The notes beneath the pieces were generated by a model. It had not been told where the DNA came from and did no database searches. It worked only from the letters and a program-made list of their open reading frames with translations. Both the position numbers and the translations under genes were made by a program. A DNA stretch of 64,000 nucleotides from Tetradesmus obliquus (lineage: Eukaryota; Chlorophyta; Chlorophyceae; Sphaeropleales; Scenedesmaceae). Of the stretch, positions 1 to 11,938 are shown in pieces. The stretch covers positions 806,001 through 870,000 of the forward strand of contig CP126204.1 in the NCBI GenBank assembly GCA_030272155.1. The letters are read 5' to 3'. Positions within the stretch are counted from its first letter, which is position 1. Each line of letters begins with the position of its first letter.

Positions 1-573
1 ACATGCCAGGTGCCTGAGCACCACCCAGCACATAAAATGTGCCTGCATAAGCCGTCAGCCGCTGCTAGTGGCCTGCTTAAAATGAGACTACACATGACTC
101 CTATCCCGTGTGCTGCATGTAACACAACATGCTACACCTCGATTGCTTCAAACAGGCCACCCCTTGCACAAGCACCTCAAACATACCTCAAGTTGCTCAC
201 TCAGGCTGAAGCGCATTGTGCCTTAATGCAGCAAACGTACAAAGGTGTGCCCCTGGCAAGCAAATTTGCCCGGCAGCAACTGCGAAAGCCTTTCTGCCTT
301 ATTGTGTGGTGTATTACTAATCACAGTGGCATTGGAACACATTTTGGCTGAGATAGATTCAGATACACCCAGCACTGGCCAGGATGTATAGACAGGCTCA
401 AAGATACAGAGGATTGCAGCATACACATACAGATCATGCACAATCAAACGTGCCATAAGCTTGAACACTGAGCTGCTGTGATGCTGCATGCACAGGGATG
501 CAACACTTCCACAGGATGAAATGACTGAGATGAAGAAATGAAACAGACTGCTGCAGCGCTGCCCTCGTGCATC

Positions 574-3500
574 TCAGAAAGACAGCTGCTCAGTGGACAA
601 ACCATGCTCCTGCAGCTGCTGCTTGCCGCTTGCGGTCCCAGCAAGCAGCACCTGCACCTCAACACAAGCAACCTCTTCCTCTTTGGCGGCTCCAGCAACC
701 TGCTCATCAGGCTGCTGCTCATCCTCTGTATGTCGCTCATCATCCAAATCAGAATGCAGAATGCAGCTAGCACCAGCGCTGTCTGCAACAGCAGCACCAG
801 CTGCAGGCCTGTCCTTAGCCAGCCTGCTGCCACTCCTGCTGACAACTCCTGCCAGCACTGCTTCAGCTGCCTGCCCAGCTGCGACAGCTGCTGCCTGCTC
901 TGCTGCTGCCTGGTTCTGTTCAGCCTGCCCGTCCTCTTCCTGGTGCGCCTGCAGCAGCTGCTGCTGCATTGGTGGGAAGTACCAGCTGCTCTTGAGCCGC
1001 GAGCCAATGCGGCCCAGCACAAGCTCCTGCAAGCGGCAACACCCAACACACTGTGTCACAGCTGTGTTTGTCACATACACACAGACGCTGATGCAGCAGG
1101 CACGTGCATGAGGCAAATCATCAGCTGATGCACACAGTACATCTAGCTACCACGCAGGCTGCTCAAACTCCTTCTCTGCCATCGGGGTTGCATCAAAGCA
1201 TAAGCCGAACCAAGCGCGGCCCCACCCGCACCTGCAAGCCCAGCGCAGACTTTCGCCGCAGCATCCCTCCCAGCAGCTGCGGCTGCACCAGCCCACTGGC
1301 AGCCCTGCTGCCCACGCCATCTAGCGCTGCATCTGCGTCCTGCGCTGCCGCCCTGCCGTGTTCACACTGAACTTCAAGGCCAGCCAGGAAGTGCTCCACC
1401 AGGAACTCTGGCTCCCGCGCCATCCTGAAGAAGCGGAAGCCCAGCAGCTCAGCTGCGGAGGGCCGCTGGCTGGGGTCCTTGCACAGGCAGGCATCCACCA
1501 CCTCCTTGAAGCACTGCAGCGACACAGCACACACAGAGAAAGGGCAGCAGTGATCAGTATCGTCTCATAAGTTCCATGTCATTGTGCTGGACCATTTGCT
1601 GGACTACAGGCAGGCATCCACCACCTCCTTGAAGCACTGCAGCGACACAGGAGCACGTTGGCAGTGGTGGCAGCGATGAAAAGTCGGCAAAGCCAGTCAT
1701 GCGGCACTAATCTAGGATTTGAGTGTGGGCTGGTTCTTGCAAAGCTCCATGTTAACATGCGCTTCGAGCAGCACAGCAGAGTTCACACGGTGCTGGCCGA
1801 AGAACTCATTGGTTTTAAAGAGTGTCCTGCAAAGTTCATGGTCAGCAGCAGTGGTGTGTCACGCAGTTGAACTGGGGGATACTAGAGTACTGCACAGCAG
1901 CAACTTGATAGTCACCTTTGAGAAGTGCTCGTCCAGGCTGGGTGGCGGGTTGTTGATGGTGTCCATCAGCACCCGCATGGGGTGGGCGCGCGACAGCGGC
2001 GGCCTGCCCTGCGCCAGCTCGATCATGGTGATGCCCACAGACCACATGTCCGCAGACGCATCGTACCTGCAGTACAACAGATAAAAAACCAGAACAGTTG
2101 TACAAGAGGTTTGCACCAAGTGTCTTTGTGACATGACGGCAGCTAGCCCTGCGCCTCAATCATGGTGATGCCCACCGACCACATGTCTGCAGAGTTGTTG
2201 TAGCTGCAGCATGCAGGTCAGCAGCATGGCGGCACGCGGCAGGATGTCAGGTAGTGTGGTGGGTGCTGGGTTGGAGCAGCACAGGGGGCTGCGCAGAGCA
2301 GAGTTGCATGGCCAGACGAAGCCCACTGCACACGACAGCTTGCCAGCTGCTCATGAATCCTCCTGCAACCCATACTCAACGTTGCTACTAAACCCGCTGC
2401 TTGCATAGTACAGCATGTGAGCTGCCTGGTGCGTTCCTGCAAGCCAACAGCGCAGGCAGGCTGTGCCGGCTGCCCTCACCCGTCATCCTGCGCCATGACC
2501 TCCGGCGCCATCCAGCAGGGCGTGCCCACAAACGTGGTGGCCATCACCGCTGACATGTCCAGGTTGATCATGCTGACCTGTAACAAGCAGGCAGCATGAC
2601 AGGGTGCATCACAACAGCTCAAACACGACTGCAACAGCTGCCGCAGCATGGCCACAGCGCGGCCCTCAAGAGATGCAGGCACATACATGCATGGTCATTG
2701 ACAGCACACTGTATTGGTCAACACCTGCATATGCAAGGCAAGCCACCTTCACTGACAGCTGCAGGACAAGGCGCCTCACTGCCATGTCAGCTGGCGGCTG
2801 CCCACCTGGCGCGCGCGTGCAGCAGCAACCCCAAAGTCTGCCAGGCGCACTGCACCATCCTCGGACATGAGGATGTTGTCGGCCTGCAGCAGCAGGATGC
2901 ACTGATACATTGGATGCAGTGACGCCGTCAGCATCGCCAACACACAGTGCCACAGGCAGGCGGACTGGCATCTACTGCCATCTACTTATAATGCCCCACT
3001 CAGCATAGCATGATGTGGATGCAAAGAAAGCGCTGCAGATTAGTGATATGCTGCAGTCTGGTTGCTTGGACAGGGCAACCACCATATTGCAGTGCTTGCT
3101 GCAGTGCCTTACCTTGATGTCCCTGTGGATGCCTCCATTCTGGTGCACGTAGTCAAGCCCTTGCAGGACACCGCGCATGATGCTGGCAATCACCACCTCA
3201 TCCAAGCCCTGAGCAAGAGCAACACCAGTAGCAGCAGGACAGCACAATGGGCCAGCTGTGCGATACACTGTCATGCAGCGCTACAAGCGAGCGCTGTTGT
3301 AGCTGCTTCTACTGCCTCTGTGTGCTAAGCATCTTGTGCGATGGTTGCGCTTCCGCTGCAAAAGCAGCAGCTGCTGTGAACTGACCCTTGCTCAGCAGCA
3401 ATGTCTGCTGGCATAGGCAGGAACAGCCGTGCAGACATACTTCTACTGCAAACCCTGCGCAAGCAAGCCCTGCACAACCATGAATCATCACTGTCGCTGC

Positions 3501-4422
3501 TCCGCTTCGGAAGCCGCAGCAGCCTGCGACATTCTGTTGCCTTCAACCAAGCTCCTCTGCCACGCTGCTGCTGCTGCTTCTGCTGCCTACCTGTGTGAGC
3601 CCCTTCTTCTTCATGATGCTGCGCACCGAGCCGTGTGCCATGTAGGGCATCACCAGCCACAGCTCGCGCCCCACCACAAACGAGGTGTGCAACTGCAGCA
3701 CGTTGGGGTGCTGCAGCTTGCGCATCAGCGTGGCCTCGCGGATGAGGGCCATCTGCAGCAACGGGCGAAGCATGCCGGCCGTCTAGTGGTCACAAAGGCT
3801 CCGCTGCTGATTGCAACAATTGTGTACCAGGTGCATGTACCAGCCCAACTGCTGCCAGGCAGTTTGTAGACCCTTCTTCTAGACGCAGCACACATGCATC
3901 CTGCATACACATGTGCATGATGCTGGCTTTGCTTGTATAAATGTACGGTCACTGCTGCTGCAGCAGCTGCAGCTGGGTCTGCTTGTTTGGATGCAACGCC
4001 ACTGCTGCTGCGGCAGCTGCTGTACCTGCTGCTGCTTTTGCTGCTGCTCACCAAGTCGTAGTTGAGGCTTGCATCAAGATCCAACTTCTTGACCGCAACA
4101 ATCTCGTCAAATGGCTTGCAGCGGGCACAGTACACCTGCGCGCAGCAAGAGATGCAACCCTAGTTGCAACACCCTAGTTGATAGTCTGGCTGCCTGGTGC
4201 TGGGGCGGAAAGCTTTGCAGGAAAAATTGCGTCCAGGAAGTTTAAGTACCAAGAAGTTTAAGTACCAAGAGCTGCAGAATGAATAAGCAAGATGTGTGGT
4301 GGCACAGCAGCGCAAACGCACACAGGAACTCTCCTGCTCACCGCTGCACTTGAACCTTTGCCAGCTTTGTGTAGCAGCTCATACTGCTTTGGATCCACAG
4401 GCCACTCCCTGCAGCAGCCCAT
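574..4422 (-). CDS. STE20/SPS1-like serine/threonine protein kinase (kinase 1), 9 exons
   Basis: Protein kinase of the STE20 family, SPS1/FRAY-like branch that in plants includes BLUS1-type kinases. Exons by sight on the minus strand: 4422-4342, 4135-4052, 3752-3591, 3208-3113, 2883-2806, 2577-2480, 2066-1916, 1513-1232, 1026-574. All have GT-AG borders and compatible phases, total 494 aa. Seen: start [17 protein letters not shown], glycine-rich loop, VAVKK lysine (about K43), IHRDIK (D139), ADFG (D157), [10 protein letters not shown] activation segment, [18 protein letters not shown], and [16 protein letters not shown] closing the catalytic domain. The last exon is a Q/A/E-rich tail. All catalytic residues are present, so an active kinase is expected. 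Substrate unknown. Intron phases resemble those of the second kinase at 14-20.7 kb. Introns hold partial copies of exons 7 and 8. Confidence 0.88.
1611..1651 (-). repeat. Ghost copy of kinase 1 exon 8 acceptor edge
   Basis: The first part of exon 8 with its CAG acceptor (about 1484-1526) is repeated almost exactly about 127 bp upstream inside the intron. The copy ends abruptly and has no donor of its own. Confidence 0.85.
2147..2209 (-). repeat. Ghost copy of kinase 1 exon 7 acceptor edge
   Basis: This repeats the 5' end of exon 7 (the [11 protein letters not shown] coding stretch, true copy about 2006-2073) including a ctgcag acceptor. It has diverged and reads an in-frame stop near the acceptor, so it is not a usable exon. 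Confidence 0.85.
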
Positions 4423-5257
4423 CTTAATTTCAAGGGTTTGATGTATCAAATTGTCAGCTGAGCTGACATACATGCAGCCTGAAGCAGGTCAAGCGGGAGC
4501 AACATGCCATCCAGCTGCTCACACACTGGCAGAATGATGCAGAGAAGTCATGACACACACCTGTCCAGCTCCACGTCCAGCTCTCCGTGCTTTCTGGAGC
4601 TTTTCTGTTTTGACAGCCTCGAAGGTCCCTGTGATGCCGCGCACAGTTGCTTCAAGCCAGCTGCAAACAGTCCGCAATCCATGCCTTCCCAAAGGCACAG
4701 TTGGCGACCTTTGCTCCTGGTGGCCTTAGTGGTGGGTGGAAGACATTATCAGTATCTAACGAATACTATGATCTGCTTCGCAACTAGCAAGTGAGCTTTA
4801 AAATGCGGCAAGTGCAGCTTGGGCGCGAAGCCCTGTAGCCTGAGCGCACAACTCTTACAGCCTAATGTACGGCTCATTGGTGTCAGTGATGATCAATAAA
4901 CCAGCCACTGTAGCTCCTGAGGTGCTAGCTTGACAGTGTTAAACATGTTACTTGGAGTTTTGACTGATGTGAAGCAGTGTCATGACAGCCTGGCCTGGGT
5001 GTACATGGCTGAGCCATGACATTGTTCTTCCTACTTGCAGGAGACCACGCTGGCTTCATCAACGTGCATAAAATGGCTGATGGATTTACGACAACCCCAA
5101 AAATCACAGCATCGAGCCTCACAGCATCGAGCCTCGCCATGCCTCACCAAAAGCCTCATGCTTGCACCTGTTTCTGACAAAACCAATTTTGTTGACGAAA
5201 CATGATGAAGATCTGGAAACCCTTGCAGGTGTCACCAGCAACGTAAGCTGCACAGCA
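4423..5257. other. No recognisable gene
   Basis: Region between kinase 1 and the MYND exon. ORFs here are short and without family features. A small direct repeat (cagcatcgagcct, twice) lies at about 5107-5135. It may hold the kinase 5' UTR and downstream exons of the MYND gene, which I cannot place. Confidence 0.5.
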
Positions 5258-5545
5258 TCAGCCACAGGTCTCACGAAGAGCAGACATGCACCTGCATGCA
5301 TGCTTGTGCCGCTTCCAGTCGGCGGTTTGGCATGCAGCGCTGCAGTAGCGGCAGCGGCAGCCAGCACACGCCTTGCTGGCAGCTGCTGCCTCGCTCACTG
5401 CAGCCAGATTCTCGCAGTTGAGGTTGTTGCACAACGCAGGCACTGGCGCTGCTGCTGCAAGCGCCCTGCACACGATGATGCGAGTGATGATGCGTGCGGG
5501 AGCACCTGTATGTAAGGTACCACCCCCCACACACAGTCCTTCAGT
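5258..5545 (-). CDS. MYND-type zinc finger protein, partial gene model
   Basis: One open segment encodes a MYND finger. A first knuckle CNNLNC is followed after about 16 residues by CAGCRCRYCSAAC, then QTADWKRHKHAC, so the spacing is CxxC-x4-C-x3-C-x7-H-x3-C. Algal MYND proteins often have this form with a preceding NLAAVSEA-type spacer. MYND fingers bind proline-rich peptides and act in protein interaction. Whether this is a terminal exon (stop at 5258) or is spliced at the CAG/GTGCAT just after the last cysteine is open. Upstream exons were not identified, so boundaries are provisional. No SET or other domain is visible nearby. Confidence 0.6.
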   Translation of the reverse strand, partial: TEGLCVGGGTLHTGAPARIITRIIVCRALAAAAPVPALCNNLNCENLAAVSEAAAASKACAGCRCRYCSAACQTADWKRHKHACRCMSALRETCG

Positions 5546-5572
5546 TAAGTCTCTGTCACCTTTGCTCAACAC

Positions 5573-6128
5573 CCCCAGATGTTTGAGGCGTCACAAAACC
5601 ATCGCTTGGCCACAACGGTGCCTGCCAAGATGCTCAATCACTACTCCCGCACACATCCGAAAATGTTGCACCCGCTGCAGCACAACATCACATGGCCTGA
5701 GCATAGCCTGACCATGCCGCAAACGCTGACAGACAGTTTGCATTGTGCTGTGTTGCACTATAGCCCTGCATGCAGTGATGTGGGATGCTGAACTCTTTCC
5801 TGATCGTGGCAACGTGCATACGACATGTGTCACTACACACAGGTGAATATGAATGTGATTGCATTTGCACTTGAACTTGAAGCGTTGGCAGTAGCGCTGC
5901 TCGAGGTCTGCCACAGTAGCTCAACTCATGAACGGCACAGCTGGGCCAACCTGACTTATGAACGGCACAATGAAGGATGCTCCCCACGATGCAAAGTATT
6001 ATGCCAAATGTCAAGTCAGCGGTAGGGTGCCAAATGATTCGAGTCATGCCAAGCATTTCACACAGTCCAGATTAACAATGTGTCTCATGCATCAACACAG
6101 ATCTTGAACGCTTTACCCGCCACCCTGC
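5573..6128. other. No recognisable gene
   Basis: Between the MYND exon and the acylphosphatase stop. Open frames exist on both strands but none shows a known motif. It could contain a 5' exon of the MYND gene and the acylphosphatase 3' UTR. Confidence 0.45.
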
Positions 6129-6831
6129 TCACTCAGTCCACAGCATTTCGAAGGCATCAAATTCGCCTGTCGCTGCGCCCCAGCTGCTCTTAATGCCAGC
6201 AACATCAGCTTCTGGCGACCCTGTAGCAGCACCACACATCACACGGCATTCACACCCGCCAAGGTCAGGTATCTGCGGCTTGATGGCAGCAACAAGAACA
6301 GTGCTTAGCAGCTGGGCATGCACGTCCATCAGGCTGGTTTAAGTTGATAACATGGGCCATGAACTTTGCCTGCAGTGGCACGGCCTGCATGCACCCAGCC
6401 GTCAGAGGCCAGCACACAAGCCGCAACCAGCAGCACACAAGCCGCAGCCACTGGCCTGATCTTCTGCAAGTAAGTGCTGGTTCGTTGCCAGAATAAAGGG
6501 GCCTGGCGTGAGGCCAGATTCGCCTCAAATCCAGAGTAATAAATTGCTGACGCAAGTGTTCAAGTTTCTCGATAGCAGCAGCATGCGAGCCCAGCCACCT
6601 GTGTGCAGCCATTTCAGCAGTGCCTCCAGGTCTTCAGCATACCCCTCTGCAGTGACCTCCACGCGGCCATCCCTCCTGTTGCGCACCCAGCCGGTCACAC
6701 CTAGCTCTAGCGCCTTACTCTGCAGGGCAGGCACAGCAGGGAGCCAGGCGTCTTTATGCACAGCCTGTGCGGCGCTCCTGCACTGCAGGATGCAGCTGAG
6801 CTGCATGGACTGCTGATGCAAGTGGTTCTGC

Positions 6832-6878
<47 letters not shown>

Positions 6879-7595
6879 GGAACTCTGCCTGAATTCTTGA
6901 CATGACCTGAGAGTCTTTGGTAGCTGGCGCGCTGCATTGGTACAATGGATTGTCACAGCTTTTTGCTAGGCACTCTTATGCACAGCCGGTGCTGCGCTCC
7001 TGCAGCTGGTGCTGCTGCTGCGGCAGCCAACGAGCAAAGCTGTCTGCTTTGAACTGGTAGCTGGTGTGCTTGACATGTGAAGTGTACTGTCGACAGGCTG
7101 CTTAGGGCGGCCTGGCACTAGGCGGTGCAGCGTGCCCAGCAGCACTTGGTCTGGCGTCCCGGACAGGCTGTCACTGCAGCAGCTGCATGAAAATGCATGG
7201 AACCCACCCTTGTATAGTGTACATATAGTTTCTGAAGAACACGCCCTGGACACGGCCTGCAGTGTGGAGAGGGAGAAACGCCTTGGCACCCACAGTATGA
7301 AGTGATAAGCCAGTTGCCAGTGCTAAATGAGCAGTTGGCAACAAGAGCTGGAAAGCCTGCACCTGCAGCAGTACAGCATGCATGCCTGACCTGCAGCAGC
7401 GGCCACCCTTTGCTGCTCACCTGATACAAAGACATGCAGGCGCTTGCTGAGGCTTGTGCTGGCTTTTCCCATGGCATAGCAGCGCAAGTTCAGCCTTGCA
7501 CGTGTTACTGGCAGAGCTGTAGCTGCTACAGGCGTTGACAGCCACTGCTGCACTGCCAGCCGACTGTTGCACATGTGTGTAGCTGCCTCCTGCAT
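6129..7595 (-). CDS. Acylphosphatase, probably organelle-targeted, 4 exons
   Basis: Acylphosphatases hydrolyse acyl-phosphate bonds, for example in carbamoyl phosphate or 1,3-bisphosphoglycerate. Exons: 7595-7421, 7256 to about 7208, 6719-6599, 6220-6129 (stop TGA). The motifs are in family order: KRLHVFVSG, then GRVQGVFFR with the catalytic arginine, then LGVTGWVRNRRDGRVEV with the catalytic asparagine, LEALLKWLHTG, SPEADVAGI, and GEFDAFEML at the C-terminus. Junctions 1/2 (phase 1) and 3/4 (phase 1) are clean. Junction 2/3 is unresolved because the available donors and acceptors give 2 residues fewer or about 3 more than the usual spacing. About 40 residues rich in S, R, A and T precede the domain and look like a transit peptide. 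Start is the ATG at 7595; a second ATG lies 7 codons inside. Shares a short upstream region with the divergent gene at 8076. Confidence 0.8.
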
Positions 7596-7674
7596 GCAGC
7601 GTATGTCACGCAGGGTGTATCTCCGGCAGAATGAAGCTGCTGCTGACAAGCTGCCCGGCTTGTGCACGTGCACG

Positions 7675-7734
<60 letters not shown>

Positions 7735-8075
7735 TGCTGCTGCTGCTGCTCCTGCTGCTGCTCCTGCTGCTGACAGTGCTGACAAGTACTGCACATTGAA
7801 GGATGGACAACTAGAAGCTTCTGATGATACAGTTGATGCAAGGGCGGACGACGACCCACCTGCCAATGGTGTTCTGTTGAACCGGTTATAACATCTGCTA
7901 CAGACACGTCAGTACGACTGGCAGCACATGCACAACTTTCGACATCAGACCAGCTACACGGGAGTATGTTTGTGCTACAGTTGCCTGTGGAAGTCTTCTG
8001 TGCTTCAGGCAGTACTAGTCTGATCGCGAAGCGTACCTGCGAAAACCTACCTTGTTCGTTGAGTGATCGGCAACG
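7596..8075. promoter_or_regulatory. Divergent intergenic region between acylphosphatase and SSL genes
   Basis: About 480 bp separates the two opposing start codons, so both promoters should lie here. It contains a long CTG tract near the acylphosphatase side. No TATA box is evident. Promoter assignment is by position only. Confidence 0.45.
7676..7772 (+). repeat. CTG trinucleotide repeat tract
   Basis: Nearly uninterrupted CTG repeats (a few CTC interruptions), preceded by gtgcacgtgcacgtg. On the acylphosphatase sense strand this is a CAG tract just upstream of the start codon, so probably in its 5' UTR. Confidence 0.9.
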
Positions 8076-8849
8076 ATGCTTGCGAAAGCATTCTTTGTAG
8101 GCTTTTTAGCCTTGCTAGCCGCTGTAGAGTTCGGTGAGGCCCAAAGTGCTGTGCTGCTGTCAGTTAGGGAGTTGCTGCGCAGAGCAGGCGCGATAAGCCA
8201 TTCCAGGCCGACATACGATGTAATCAAGAAGGCAATGATGCCTCGCATAGTAATGGCTGGTTCGAGGCAGCTGTGCTTGCTCTGTTGGCGGTCTGGGTTT
8301 GCACTGGCTGCTGCTGCTGCTGTCACCAGCCTAGCTCTGGCTGTGACTTGTATAACTGCTGCATGCTGCTGTGCAGGTCAAGTAACAGTGCGTCTTCCTT
8401 TTCCGCCTGGGGTTGAGTATGACTACATGGCAGAGCCTCCTGCAGAGGGGCTGCCTCTCAAATGGGACAAGGGCTTCAAAGTAGAGAATGATGCCCTCAC
8501 AAAGGCCAAGTTTGTGCTGACAGATGAAATAGTAGGTGCGTTCGAGAACTGATCACATGGCTGCTACTGTGCAAACACCTGGCAGTGTCCAAGGTATCAG
8601 TGTGGTATGGGCCAAGCAGATGCAGGCTTGCAGCTGCGCGCATGCCCCGTATCAACGCCTCAGTAGCGGCAGAGAGAAGCACATGCAGTTCCAGCAGCTG
8701 CCGCAGGCTTCAATGCATTATGCACATTAGGGGTCCGTTGAGCAATAGTGACAACCTGCTTGGCGCTTGTGTGTCCTGCAGGTGTTGAAACAGTTGCTGT
8801 CGCTCCGGATGGCAAGCTCGGACTGGTCGACAGGTTTGGCAAGGTGAGC

Positions 8850-8900
<51 letters not shown>

Positions 8901-10291
8901 AAATAGCCTGTGGGCAGACCGTCAGCTGTTAGAGGGCTTGTAACAAAGCAGCAGTGATGCCCGCAACATCAGCAGCGCAGCAGCAATGTCTTGCAGCAGC
9001 GTAACATCTGCACCTGGACAATGCATGCCGCACCAGAACCTTTTTGGCAAATGCAGCTGCAACAACAGCAGGAACAGAGCAGTGATCTGCGCTCTGCATA
9101 CTGCTATTACTTTGCGGCGTGACCAACACAAAATCCCACAGCACATAACAGCACTTCTATCATCTCCCCTGTAAATGCTGTCTTCTACTAGCAAACAGCC
9201 ACTACTGCCCCGCTGCTGCTGCTGCTGCAGATCTTCATTGCCACGCCAGATGGCCGTGGCGGCTACAGCATCCCCAAGGAGCCGCTTGCATACTCATCAC
9301 CCGGCAGGACGCTGGGCGTGAAGTTTGACGCTGATGGCGACCTGTACATGGCCAACAGCCCACTAGGCCTACTGCAGCTGGTGGCACCTGGTGAGTTTCC
9401 TGCAAAGTAGTGTATTGCTGCCAGGTGACGCTGATAACCAGCAGCTCATCCTGGCCACAGCCGCGGTCAGGGGCGAGTCGCCGCTGCTTGTAATGCGTGT
9501 ACTGCTTGTACTGCTGCGCGGTGCTGGATGTGCGTGGCGGTGCTGGGAACCGGAGGCTGATCCTGGCCATCGTCAGGGTCTCGCGATACCCCTTCAAACT
9601 TCATTGCTTGTACTGCTTGTACTTCTGTGCTGCCGTGCCAGGTGACGCTGAGCACCAGAAGCTGGCCCTGGGTACCGGCATGGTCTCTGGCACTCCCCCT
9701 GCAAACGTCACTGCACTGCTTGTACTTCTATGCTGTGCCAGGTGGCGCTGAGAACCAGAAGCTCATCCTTCGCCTCTTGCACAGGTTCACTGGCAATCCC
9801 CTTGCAATGGTTGCTGGCTGCTTGTACTTCTATGCTGTGCTGCCGTGCCAGGTGACGCTGAGAACCAGAAGCTCGTCCTGGCCACTGGCAGGATCAGCGA
9901 CGAGTCGCCGCTGCTGCCGGGCTACCCGGTGGAGTTTGCCAACGCGCTGGACATTGCATCGGACGGCACCGTCTACTTCTCCAGCTCGACAGACGTGCTG
10001 GCATACAAGTGCGTGTTAGTGAGCAGTGGCAGTGAGCAGTGCGCCAGCTGGGGAATGGAATGCAGCGATGAGGGAGCAGCATACAGAGAGAGGATCATCC
10101 TCTAACTATGATAGTTACATGTGCGTCCTGGCGCGGTCTTAGGTTATATAAGCCACAACACCATGATGTGGATGGTTGTGGCCTGGTGGTAGGTGCTGCT
10201 GCCTGGCGGACGCTTTGTGCATGCTCTGCCTCGCCTAAACGCGACATCTTGCTGTTGATCATGTAGTGTGCTGGCAGGTCACAAAGCGCTG

Positions 10292-10334
<43 letters not shown>

Positions 10335-11489
10335 GGTGTGGCGTCTGCAGGACGGAGGACAGCTCCTGGGATGTGCTGGACTCTGTGTTTGTGACCATCG
10401 CCAAGGGTGCACCGGCAGGTGAGGCACGCGTATATGCCTTGTGTATACGTGTTGCTGTTGTGCCCAAAAGCTTCCACACTACAATGCTGATGTGGCCTTC
10501 ACCTTTAACAAAAGTGAGACACAGCACAGCCTGAAAGCCCTGCTACCATGTGCTGCTGCCCCTGGCTGCCAGTGATCGCTACCAAAAAGCTGTATCACTG
10601 CGACTCGCATCATTGCAGGCATGCTGCTGGCGTACCACCTCTGCAACGGCTCCACCACTGCATGCATGAGCGATCTCCGGTCTCATCGCGGCTGCCTCTC
10701 TCCATCTTCACCTTGCAATATTTGTGCCACCTGCCACTGCAGGCATGCTGCTGGCGTACCACCCTTCTAACGGCTCGACCATTGCGCTCATGGACAAGCT
10801 GTGGTTCGGCAACGGCGTGGCATTATCACCAAAGGAGGACTACGTGCTGGTGGCGGACTCCATCCAGATGAGGATCCACAGGTGAGGATACCATCTCATG
10901 TTATGCTGTTGATATCTTTGGTGTGGCGCTGGACGAGGACTGCGTGCTGGTGGCGATCCAAATGAAGATCCACAGGTGCAGCAGTTGTGTAGCTTTTCAG
11001 TGTGCATTGATATTGAGTTGTTGCGCTGTCCCATGATGAGGAGTACGTGCCGGTGGCGGTCTCCAACCGACTGAAGATCCACAGGTGCGGCGGCTGTTCG
11101 TCTACGTGCTAGTTTGTGTTGTGGATAGCTGCGGGATTGCTGGTGCTGATGCTGGTGCTTGTGCTGGTGGTGGACTCCATCAAATGAAGATCCGCAGGTG
11201 CGTATGATAGTTAGTGTTGCACATGATATTGCGACCTGGCCATAACCTTGGTGCTGACCAAACCCTGTCGTGTCTGATCACCATGATGAAAAGCTCCTGC
11301 CTTGCTCAATGCTTTGCTGCGCACTTGACTGCCGCCTGACAACTGCTGCTGTTGCTGCTGTTGCTGCTGTTACTGCTGATGCTGCTGCTGCTGCTGCTGT
11401 GCCGCAGGTACTGGCTGCAGGTCCCCAAGGCAGGCAGCTCCGAGCTGTTCATGGACAACCTGCCCGGGCCCCCTGATGATGAATGCTGC

Positions 11490-11531
<42 letters not shown>

Positions 11532-11901
11532 GCCGCAGGTACTGGCTGCAGGGCCCCAAGGCAGGCAGCTCCGAGGTGTTCATGGACAACCTGCCCGGGC
11601 CCCCTGATGTTGAATGCTGCTGCTGCTGCTTCCGCTGCTGCTGCTGCTGCTGCCTTGTAATGACTGCTGCTGTGCCGCAGGTACTGGCTGCAGGGCCCCA
11701 CGGCAGGCACCTTACAGCTGTTCATGGACAACCTGCCCGGGCCTCCTGATGTTGAATGCTGCTGCTGCTGCTGCTGCTGCTGCTGTCTTGTGATGACTGC
11801 TGCTGTGCTGCAGGTATTGGCTGCAGGGCCCCAAGGCAGGCAGCTCCGAGGTGTTCATGGACAACCTGACTGGGCCCCCTGATGTTGATTGCTGCTGCTG
11901 C

Positions 11902-11938
<37 letters not shown>

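Noticed and set aside
7567-7891. Open frames rich in C, A, S or Q over the CTG tract
   Set aside because: All frames of a long CTG/CAG tract are open and give poly-C, poly-A, poly-L, poly-Q and poly-S. No other coding evidence.
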